A stretch of 64,000 nt of DNA, from positions 1,054,001-1,118,000 of the forward strand of contig CM082580.2 of the NCBI GenBank assembly GCA_040954595.2, in the 5' to 3' direction. Made by a program: the position numbers and the translations under genes. The notes under the pieces are model-generated. The model was not told the origin of the DNA. It did no database searches and was given only the letters and a program-made list of their open reading frames with translations. Position 1 is the stretch's first letter; each line of letters opens with the position of its first letter. Origin of the DNA: Balanoglossus misakiensis (Eukaryota > Hemichordata). Below, piece by piece: positions 48,540 through 57,829 of this stretch.

Positions 48540-48665
48540 GAGAGGTAAAGTGCTGCGCTCAAGGGCACAATATCGCGGTCATGAAGTCACCATCCTCAAA
48601 ACCCACGGCCATGTCCAGGTCTGGTTCTTGAACCCACAACCCTGTGCCCTCACCACAAGGCCATG
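48540..48665 (-). repeat. tRNA-derived SINE-like fragment
   Basis: On the minus strand there is an A-box-like TGGCCTTGTGGTGAGGGC (48663-48646) and a B-box-like GGTTCAAGAACC (48634-48623). They are followed by a CTTGAGCGCAGCAC stretch that resembles the common tail of deuterostome SINEs. Box spacing is about 29 nt, shorter than in a tRNA, so the head is probably deleted. Confidence 0.5.
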
Positions 48666-49693
48666 ATGTCTCCTCAAACTCTCCTCAAAAGTCTCCTGCT
48701 TTAGTCTAATCATTGTTAGAAATACTTTCTGCTTTGACCTTTTACATGAAGGATTTGATGCATACACACAGGCCAGTTGACAAGGAAAGCCTCTCAACAT
48801 TGGTAAAACTGCATAATAATGATACATTGTAATTGAATATATTTGTGAACAAAAACAATCATGGCCTTTACACTATTAGCTACAACATCTAACCCTCAAA
48901 CCAATCTGATGAAAATATTTTTTGACCCAAAAATGGAGTAGAACAATTTGCATCTTTTATAGAACAGAAAAACAACAGTTCATAAAAACAATGAAAGTGT
49001 CCTTTTGATATCCTATGGCAAAATCTTTTCTTGGTCCCATCAAAGTTATAACTGCCTTTTTTATTTGAAAATTTGACAAAAAAGCCAGAGCGAATAATAA
49101 TATGTGATGTGTAATAAATATTAATAAATATATTACTACCATTTTATGGAAGTACCCATTTAGAGTAATGAAAACTTTAACAAACCACAAAAAAGGTTTT
49201 GTACATCACCACAATAGGATGAATTGGTTGTAAATGGCCATGTAAACATGTTGTATATTTGTCCTGTGAACTTTAGAATCTGGATTGTATGATTTCAAAT
49301 ATTTGCTCAGCAACAGATACCCAAGCCGTCACGCAGTTACACCCATTGGAAAATGGTATCACCCACACCAAGGTGGATGGAAGTTGGTCCTGGCGCTTTT
49401 TTTCCCATGATTCAAATTACAGTTAAGGCCATATTATAAATTCTGCCAACTTTCCCTCGATTTTGTAAAATACCTGACGACTTATACTTGACGAATATGT
49501 TTTTTTTTCTGAAAGAGTGACCTCAAAGCTACCAAATTATGTAGAAAATCAGCTGGACCGGATTTCCCCTTTGAAAACAGTAAAACACAGGTGCAAGCTT
49601 TCTTTTATTATGGGTATGGCAGAGAAAGCTTTTGACTGCTGTCAAAATTCTCTGGCAAACACAGAAGGATTATGAAACTGAAAATGTTGATAA
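48666..49693. other. no gene seen
   Basis: Short minus-strand frames (48957-49190, about 49290-49410) have no supporting signals. Confidence 0.45.
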
Positions 49694-50223
49694 TACAGTG
49701 AAACCTGTCAATACAGACATCTCTCTAATCAGGACAGATTGTTCAAGACAAAAGTAATGGCTTGAATAGAATATTACATGCACATTTCTTTTAAGGACAC
49801 CTCTCTTTTAAAGGGACAAAGTCTCTCTCTCGCTGCCCTTTTTTCCATTAATAATGTTTGATACAAGACACTGTTTATGTTAATGTACATGTGTATATGT
49901 AGTGAATGAACATTCAACCATACACAACTTCCATCCCGCGTGTATGATATGGGAGTAAAAACTCACCCAAAACGAATAAATGGTAGAGACTGATTATTCA
50001 TTTTGGCGATTTTTTTCACTCTCATGTCCACAAGCAGGATGGACTTTGTGTGTGGTTGAATATTGATTCACCATATATCCACATGTAGAAAAAACATAAA
50101 TGGTGTCTTGTATCAAATATAATTAATGGAATAAGGGGCAGCGAGCGAGAGAGAGAGCCTGTATCCCTTAAAGGACATGTTGTGTGATCCCAGAGGTGCC
50201 CTTACTTGGCAGGTTTCAATGTA
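49694..50223. mobile_element. foldback MITE, about 530 bp
   Basis: Ends TACAGTGAAACCTGTCA and TTGGCAGGTTTCAATGTA are inverted with flanking TA. Most of the interior is also self-complementary, for example CTCTCTCTCGCTGCCC near 49827 with GGGGCAGCGAGCGAGAGAGA near 50135, and GATACAAGACACTGTTTA with its counterpart near 50100. Confidence 0.82.
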
Positions 50224-50629
50224 CTTCGCACATCAGTTGTACTCCACTGTCGGTATCGAATCATTTCCTGGTTGACATGGTGAGCTTTACATAAACAGAT
50301 AAACCACCTCAAAAAGTGGGGCCCATAATTAGAGAATGGTTTTTAACCTCACAATTTTACCATAATTACCTTGAAAATCGCAAAGTCTTCATATCGTCAA
50401 ATAACTGCAATGCAGTACTCAGACCTTCAGAAATCATACCGTATTTCTCACCTGCTCCTGACAAAAATCTGAAATACAACACAGTACAATTATTTAACAA
50501 AAGGTGTATGTAAACAATGTCTACTCTGATTGTAGACAGATTTGATTAAACATTTTATGAAACATTTAAAGGTAGGAACCTCTAATAAAAGCCAGTGAGT
50601 CAAAGGACAAAACTGAGACTTTGTCCCTT
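50224..50629. other. no gene seen
   Basis: One 65-codon plus-strand frame (50316-50513) has no motif or splice context. Confidence 0.45.
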
Positions 50630-50720
50630 TAACCCTTTCACCCCCAGTTCCTTCTATACAGGTCGAACCTTTTCATAGATAACAATGGGTTTAGACTGAA
50701 CCTTGGTTGTGAAAGGGTTA
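50630..50720. repeat. short inverted-repeat element
   Basis: Ends TAACCCTTTCACC and GTGAAAGGGTTA are inverted, 91 bp in total. A half-copy with GGTGAAAGGGTTAA occurs near 29640. Confidence 0.6.
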
Positions 50721-51263
50721 ATGGGCTTCAATAATGAGTTTTCTTTAAAATAAGAGGGTGTTACTTAAGGGTTATTACACTAAGTTTGGTCGATAACGCG
50801 TCATATTTGAGTGATAGTATGCCAAACTTGCATGGTATGTACAGCGTGATTACTGCACACAAACATCCCTCTGCAATACACAAACACCATCCAACTTAAA
50901 ATCAAATGCCTAACAAGTAGCTATTTGATATTTTGTGAATCGGTTTTATTCTATTCATATTATATTATTTTATATGTGATGTTGATTAACTTGCATTTTT
51001 GTCAGAATAGAGTGGTATACATACAAGGTCTTTCTAATGTCAGGTGTCTATAAAAAGATAAGCCTGTTGCATCATTGTATAAGTGGTATAAGTCCATGGT
51101 GCCAGTAAGAATTGGGGTAGGTCTTGTAATTGGAACAGTGCATGGGGGGGGGGGGGCTGTTATGTGCACAGTATATGTTGTTGCAGACATTTGAATGAAA
51201 TATGAAATAGCAAGAAATAGTGGGTGCATTTGTGCGACTCAATTTGTTACTATTATTTTGCAG

Positions 51264-52435
51264 AAGCTGAGAAAACACGCCAGTGCTGTGTACACACCTG
51301 TGCATCAAAAGGCTTCTCTGAGGATAGTCATTACACGCCCAAACGAGGGTAAATCATTCCCAGGGCAAACTATGTAAGTGTCAGTTCTTCATGTAAGCAC
51401 GCCATCGCTCACACTTCTGCATCCCCCCAGTCCACGTCAGTATATACATGCATAATACACCCCTTCTCTTTAGTACCTCATGTTATCCCATGCTTGCATT
51501 TTAATACACAGTTTAATTATGTAAATTTGTTGCTTTTAACAGGGAAACATTTTTTTTCTCAATGAATTTGTTGACATAGGTCATGTTTATTCTGAATGCA
51601 ATCATTTAGCCTTCTCTTTGTAAGTAAGTGGGGATTGAATTTTGTGAGTACTAAATGACTTTCACACCAATGTAATAATTATTGGTACTCTTTTTAATTT
51701 CAATCAGGTGATTCTAGACAAGGGCGAGCCTCTGCCACTGCAATATGAACGGCTTTCCAACTCCAACGTAGCGATTCCATCTGCCTGGTTGAGCATAACT
51801 TTAGGTAGATGCAAGAACAAGCCGCCATCTTACGTCATAAAAAAGCTGATGGATGGGTTGTTTAAAACCCGAACAACTGAGCGGGAAGAATACCAGCGCA
51901 TTTATTGGAACACCCTACCAGCATGTTGTAACGGCACTGACTTGTAAGTAAAAGGTTTCTTTAAAATGTCGAAATGATTGTATTCTATGATAATGACATT
52001 TTTTGCATGTCCCTGGAGTGAAATTCTTTGATTGGCTATCCCATATTCACTGGATTCAAAATAAATATCATTATAATGGTGCATCTCATCCTTATACATT
52101 TCATTTTATTTGTTCTGACCATCTACTACAAATACACTCGATGAAATTTATCAGTTAGGTCAACAGTTTTTGTACCTGAATGATATTAAGTTTTTTTCCT
52201 GAATTTTAGTTGAATTGTGTGACTTCCGGTTGGTGGAAATTACTCGTATTGGGCAACTGCATATGTAACAATTATGCTTGGCAATCTTCTCCTTATTACT
52301 GCATGGTGTAACTGATATGTGTTTATTCTTCTCTTTTTCAGTATTTGGTGTCAACAAACTGAAGATGTCAACAAAAGAGCTGATCCATGCATTCAACGCG
52401 AAATGCGCCACATGCAAACGGGCTGTCTTAAATAA
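51264..52435 (+). CDS. small protein with weak BEN-domain resemblance, three exons, 5' end not found
   Basis: Exons are 51264-51348, 51718-51943 and 52342-52435. Joins are GAGG/GTAAAT to CTAG/AC (phase 1) and GACTT/GTAAGT to TTTTTCAG/TATTT (phase 2), and the frame stays open across both. The protein reads KLRKHASAVYTPVHQKASLR through VITRPNEDKGEPLPLQYERL, SNSNVAIPSAWLSITLGRCK and PPSYVIKKLMDGLFKTRTTE, to CIQREMRHMQTGCLK and TAA at 52433-52435. An I/V-P-x-x-x-L-x-x-x-x-x-x-C pattern followed by a K-x-L-x-D-x-L-F helix is suggestive of a BEN domain, a DNA- and protein-binding fold of chromatin regulators. This is a resemblance, not a match I can verify. Upstream coding sequence is probably missing: no initiator ATG was identified. 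It lies wholly inside the inverted-repeat segment and shows no lesion. Confidence 0.6.
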
Positions 52436-52439
52436 AAAC

Positions 52440-52680
52440 AGAGTGTAGTAGAGTAGGAAGTTTGTAGTGTAGTTTTTTATATTGGAAAAAAAATTGTAGA
52501 GTAGCAAGTTTGTAGTGTAGTTTTTTTATATTGAAAAAAAATTAGAGTAGCAAGTTGTTTGTAGTGTAGTTTTTTATATTGGAAAAACATTTTTTGCAGA
52601 GGAGCAAGTTGTGGTGTTTATATTTGTAGTGTAGCTTTTTTATTTTTTGAAAACCAATTTTTGTAGTGTGTAGTTTTACC
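52440..52680 (+). repeat. roughly 53-bp tandem repeat in the 3' untranslated region
   Basis: About four degenerate units with GAGTAGCAAGTTTGTAGTGT and TTTTTTATATTGGAAAAA follow directly after the stop codon of the BEN-like gene. Confidence 0.8.
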
Positions 52681-52732
52681 ATGTTGATTTTTTAGATTTC
52701 TTAACCCTGTGATTAAAATAGATTTTTTTTTA

Positions 52733-52738
52733 AATAAA
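52733..52738 (+). promoter_or_regulatory. polyadenylation signal AATAAA
   Basis: It lies 298 bp after the BEN-like stop codon, past the tandem repeat, and is followed by a T-rich stretch with a GTGGGGGTGGGTGG run at about 52782-52795. A second AATAAA overlaps the stop codon itself (52431-52436), so two ends are possible. Confidence 0.5.
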
Positions 52739-52821
52739 AACTGTTAATTATAGTTTGCTTGTCTCTGAGGTTTTATGGGGGGTGGGGGTGGGTGGTTCAA
52801 TGGTACCCCTAGTTAATTGTC

Positions 52822-53120
52822 TTGCTGCAAACTCACTGCAATGTTCAAATTTTCAAGGTGGCAATCTTGATTGCTGTGAACTCACTGCAGTATTCAAATT
52901 CCTGTGAACTCACTGCAGTATTCAAAATCTTGTTGCTGGAAGTTTGCAACAAATTTGCAAGTCCCCTAATTTGCATGGTAAAATCAGGACTGTTTGCCAC
53001 TTTGCAGCAGCAGTTTGCAGTGAGTTCGCAGAATCCTGCTGCAGATTTGCGGGAGGAGTTTGCAGCAGGCCCTTTTTTCGTAAGGGATGTCCATATTATG
53101 GACATCACGAGGATGCGTCA
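52822..53120 (+). repeat. degenerate CTCACTGCAGTATTCAAA repeats
   Basis: The word GTGAACTCACTGCAGTATTC occurs twice in a row (about 52877 and 52904), with related GCAGTGAGTT words inverted near 53015. The open frame at 52822-53139 is a by-product. Confidence 0.6.
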
Positions 53121-53399
53121 CGTTATCGACCAAACTTAGTGTAATAACCCCTTTATCATACATGAACAGTAGCCCATAGCCAAGTGTGACAGGGCGATGC
53201 GATCAGGTGATCAACGTATAGGCCGTAGTATCATTCTAAGAGGGTTGGCAGCTTTCATTATGATGGGCACATGTGATTCAGGTCCCTCCCATCTACCTTA
53301 GCTGAGCTTGGGATCGCTTCGCCAAAGTTTATATGACAAGGGTGTTAGCCCATTCCTATCACAATAGGCTAGCTATATCGTTTATATGCCTTAATGAAT

Positions 53400-53470
53400 T
53401 AATTAATATGACTGACTGACGGACTGACTGACTGACTAACTGACTGACTCACTGAATGAATGAATGAAAG

Positions 53471-53505
<35 letters not shown>
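53400..53505 (+). repeat. ACTG and AATC microsatellites
   Basis: A GACT/ACTG tetranucleotide run, then GAAT and finally AATC repeats. Confidence 0.95.
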
Positions 53506-54720
53506 TACCCAGACATGGCATGGAGGGATTCACCTCCTGTTGAGATGTTCGCACCCCCTAGCAAATTGTCACAGGTGGGGTGGTCAGTGGCCCTTAAAAT
53601 GATGTCACTCACATGATAGAGATATTAATTACATAACTCCTTTCCAGAGTGTGCTCTATTTATAGTCTGCACTATATACAGGTAAATGTGTAATGATATT
53701 TCAATAACTTTTGGAATCACAGGTCAGTAGAAAGGTTGATTGAACAAAAGGTTTTGAAATTCGTTCACCTTGTATTGGAACAGCTCTTACAGACATCACA
53801 ACATCATTCAACGCTAAATCTTCGTAACTTTTACATACTGTTAATATAAATATAATTATTTTTCTTTAAATTCATCCAAATATTACAATGTTTCTAGCAA
53901 TTTCATAGCTGTATTATAGTTATTAAGATAATACTGTGTGTATGATATATACTTTGTGGATAGGATACAGATCTTTGCTTATTACCAAGAATATAACACC
54001 ATGTGTTTGGATTTTAAATGCAGTTCGGAGCTGACTGTGTTGCATTTTGACTGCAAAATTAAAATATTTAGTTACATTTCCTTGCATTTAGTGTTGAAAA
54101 TGTCACTTTCAGCTTTAAAATGAGCACTGATATCTATGGAACTAGAAGAATTGTGCTTTCTATTCTACAACATACAACATTTACATTTAATCAAACAACA
54201 GGATGATATTTGACAGTCAATCAATAAATATAACATACGTGTGAGTTGCATGTACAAAACTAGACACATGTATGTATGTGATATTTAAAGGGACATTAAC
54301 TGTTACACATGCTCTACACAGAACTCCACTTGTCAGCATAACCTGTATGTGTGTAACGGCTATTGAAATGAATTCTAGTCCAGACTTGAATTCAAATTCA
54401 CAATAACAATACTGAACAGACACACCTATATTTCATCATGATTCAGGGATCTGAAGAAGACACTGCAGTAAATACTTAAAACAAAAATACTGAAAACAAA
54501 GTGAAAAGTTACAGCTAATGAAGCTTTAACTATGTTCAGAAACAAGTAGAACAGGCAATCAAAACACATTATAAACATTGAGAAAAACACCCAAAGTTAC
54601 ATGTACTACCGGTATCTATGAGGGCCCGTTCTGGTCAAAATTGTAGTTTATTAATAAAACATGTTAGAATTAATTTTACCAGTATATAGAATTATTTTTT
54701 ATGTGCTTTAATTATTTTTT
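53506..54720. other. no gene seen
   Basis: AT-rich sequence with isolated short frames and no recognisable motif. Confidence 0.5.
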
Positions 54721-56219
54721 TGTAGTCATGCAGAATTAATTTTATGTGTTCTAAATAATTATTTTAGCTTATCTTTGTTAGAAATAATTCTGCCAACATC
54801 TCGAATTATTTTTATGTGTAGACTCGAATTAATTTCACGTGTTGTGTCGAATTAATTTCACGTTGTCAAATAATATTGCCCTTACAATCCTTTGCGCGTA
54901 AATCAAGATGGCGGCGGCTGAGCATGTCTTTCTCGCCGCATAAAGTTAAAAAAGGGGCCGTTGTACAAGTTGTGAAACGTTTTGGGGCGATTTGCTGTCC
55001 AATATAAATGCAGTGTGCTCGAAAACGGCGATCGGTCCACGAGTTTTGGTCTACAGACAGAATTTTCTAGTCAAACCACTCAAAACCACTACCAGTTGGT
55101 GTAATCGCCAGCCTTGCTATGGTATAGCCCAGCTCTGCGTACAGTGTTCTTGGCGTGGAGGCCGTGTCATGGCGGGAACACACAGACCTGTACACAGAGC
55201 AAGCTGTTGCCCCGCGTTGCCAATTCGCCTTGATTGAATAAATTTTGACATCTGAACATACAAAAATTGTGTTAATTTGTTATTTTCAGAACTAAGAAAT
55301 AGCTGTAGGGCCCAGATCCCAGGAAACGGCGAATAAAATATTCCTTAAAATTTCCTTGTAAACTCAAGTTTTGTTTAAATAAATTTAAATAAAAAAGACA
55401 AAGTCTCTCTCTACATAACCATATTTAATGATAGCTTGCATTCTAGATTCACAACTGATAAGATAGGGTGTGGGGCATAGATAGTAAAGGGGCAGACCCC
55501 GAAGTCTCCACCTCCTCTGTAGGCTGCATTCACAAACACCATTGGAGGGTGGGGGGGGGGGGGTGGGCGAGAGAATTAAAAAATTTTACCGCTAATTTTC
55601 ACATGCCCCCCCCTCCCCCCGACACAACCCGAAATATTTACAAATCCCCCTTCCGAACTGCCAAAATTTTAAACACCCTCCCCCTCCATTTTCTTTCACA
55701 GAGCAAAACACATCACCTATCTATCTTGTAAAAGATGATATTAATTCGACACTACACCTGTAATTAATTCAAGTCTACACGTAAAAAGAATTCGATATGT
55801 TGGCAAAATTATTTCTAACAAAGATAAGCTAAAATAATTATTTAGAACACATAAAATTAATTCTGCATGACTACAAAAAATAATTAAAAACATTGAATTC
55901 CCCCCAAAACGTCTCACAACTTGTACAACGGCCCCTTTTTCGAACTTTATGCGGCGAGAAAGACATGCTCAGCCGCCGCCATCTTGATTTAAGCGCAAAG
56001 GATTGTGGGGGCAATATTAATTTGACACAATGTAAAATTAATTCGACACAACACGTGAAATTAATTCGACAAAACACGTGATATTAATTCGACACTACAC
56101 CTGAAATTAATTCGAGTCTACACGTAAAAATAATTCGAGATGTTGGCAAAATTATTTCCAACAAAGATAAGCTAAAATAATTATTTAGAACACATAAAAT
56201 TAATTCTGCATGACTACAT
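54721..56219. mobile_element. long inverted repeat with YY1-like motif
   Basis: Left arm 54721-54988 and right arm 55900-56219 are inverted copies of each other. They carry AATTAATTTTATGTGTTCTA, repeated TCGAATTAATTTCACGTG units (more in the right arm) and AAGATGGCGGCGGCTGAGCA. A third partial copy of the outer arm lies at about 55739-55878 in the same orientation as the right arm. The middle is mostly unique, with poly-G and poly-C runs. The arrangement suggests a foldback or MITE-like element that has inserted into or recombined with itself. Confidence 0.82.
55545..55621 (+). repeat. poly-G and poly-C runs
   Basis: A GGGTGGGGGGGGGGGGG run at about 55547-55564 and a CCCCCCCCTCCCCCC run at about 55605-55620 could pair with each other or form quadruplexes. 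Confidence 0.9.
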
Positions 56220-56604
56220 GTCGGTCTCTGGCCCATGGACTATAACCAAACAATGATAGTCCCAAATAAAGCCAAGCCATCAACTCCAATTTTGGTTTAT
56301 TGGTGATGTTTTCTGCGATCATGCTGGATGCAATGCGGATATAATAAAACTACTCTGTGAAAAATATGTTTGTTTACAAATTTGTTCACCTTTGTGGGTA
56401 TATTGAACAGAAAGGGTTACTCCCCTTAACCTCTCAACAAACAAACAATCTTGACAATATTTGTAAACATACATATTTTTGTCACACATTTTTATATTAA
56501 ACAAACACACACACACACTGCAAAGCAGGAGGAAGAGCTCCCTGTGGTCTTCCCACAAACGTTGGAATCACACTGCAGTGGTCGCCTGATTCAACCAGTA
56601 AAGG

Positions 56605-56790
56605 TCACATGAGGTCATCAATTGTTGTCGGTTTTCTGGTTGAATATTCTCTGAAAGCACGCCTTAACATTGATATTTTGCAATTGGTGTCAATAGTAAT
56701 GAACTTTAAATAATGGAGCATCACTCGGCCCCAGTTACTAAGTTGCGATAGGGCGAAATCAACAGCGGAAACTGATTGTCGATCGTCCAT
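56605..56790 (-). CDS. candidate 61-residue frame
   Basis: ATG in good context (GACATGG) starts MDDRQSVSAVDFALSQLSNW, which continues through MLHYLKFITIDTNCKISMLR to KPTTIDDLM and a stop. Composition is ordinary for a protein, with no repeats. A splice donor-like AACAAG/GTAAGC lies 14 nt upstream, so the frame might instead be intronic. Not recognised. Confidence 0.25.
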   Translation of the reverse strand: MDDRQSVSAVDFALSQLSNWGRVMLHYLKFITIDTNCKISMLRRAFREYSTRKPTTIDDLM

Positions 56791-57829
56791 GTCTCAAGCT
56801 TACCTTGTTTACGGACTGAATCAGGGGACTACAGTAACGTTATCGCGATGAATGTGATTCTACCCACACATTAAGTCGTGAAAACTATCAGTGATATCTT
56901 AAAACACACTAAATACTGTAATGTTTCAATACTCACTCCGCCAAATCTGTATATAGGAATAATGATGGTGGACAGTGTGGGGGGCCTGAACCCATGACTT
57001 GCAGAAAACAGCTGGTACTTGCTCGCTCCTTGGCTTTGCATGTTTTCCGCTATTCTTTCAGAGAAATATGACACCGTCCTGGATGTGTAACAAACACTGG
57101 CCAACTAACGTCCATAGAAAAGGCGACATTGGAGTTGACGACAGAAAAAACTGGCAGATTCTCTAGCCTGCGTGTCACACATGTGTTTACAACAAAGACA
57201 CTAAACGGGTCAAAGGAAACGGGTCGAAGGTCAGCAACAGCGCCCTCTTGGGGTATATTCTGCGGAACTTTTGAAAGTTCCCGATCTCGTATCCTAAGGA
57301 CGCCAGCAGAATTTCCTGCGGCATTTTAATTCTCATTCAAATATGAAAGAAACAAAACTAACCCGGTGTGAATTAGTTGGTTTAAAGGGGAGTTCGGGCA
57401 GGGTCTTCTTTCGGTAGTTTTGACCCCCAATAAGGCCTATTTACGGAGAGGATCTCTTATTCTTCAAATTTATTAATGGAAGTCGCGTATATGGGTAAGG
57501 GACCATTCAGTTTTTACGGCCGGGTGGGGCGGCAAAATCCATGGGGGGGGGGGGTCACTTAAATTTTGAAGTCCGAAAGTGGGGGTAATCTTTTTTTTTA
57601 AACGTTTAGGGGGTCACATACTTTTGCCGCAAAACTTTTGCTTTGAGTCCACAAAATTGCAGTTTCGCGCCCTTAATTTTACAAGATTTTCTAATATGGG
57701 AGGGGGACACCCCATCCCACACCCACCCCTCCATTCTTCGCTACATTTCATTTATTGCCTGGTTTGTCTAGTGTACAAGGGCAGACTACTTGCCACACCA
57801 CCACACCGATGCTTACTTTGAGTGGAGTG
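56791..57829. other. spacer, no confirmed gene
   Basis: A minus-strand frame at 57041-56937 starts MQSQGASKYQLFSASHGF and ends at a GTGAGT donor in phase 0, so it could be a first exon, but no partner exon was found. A poly-G run lies at 57543-57554, and a purine-skewed degenerate repeat lies at about 57560-57760. Confidence 0.35.

Larger units (their letters stand above)
50769..53150 (+). mobile_element. 2.4-kb segment with 30-bp terminal inverted repeats
   Basis: The left end GGGTTATTACACTAAGTTTG continues to a CGATAACG word at about 50798. The same 30 bases appear inverted at about 53121-53150. Between them lies a three-exon gene with its own polyadenylation signal. No transposase motif is visible, so it is either a non-autonomous DNA transposon with a gene, or an uncharacterised transposon type whose only gene is this one. 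A clear target duplication was not found: the left flank ends TTAA and the right flank starts CTTT. Confidence 0.68.
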
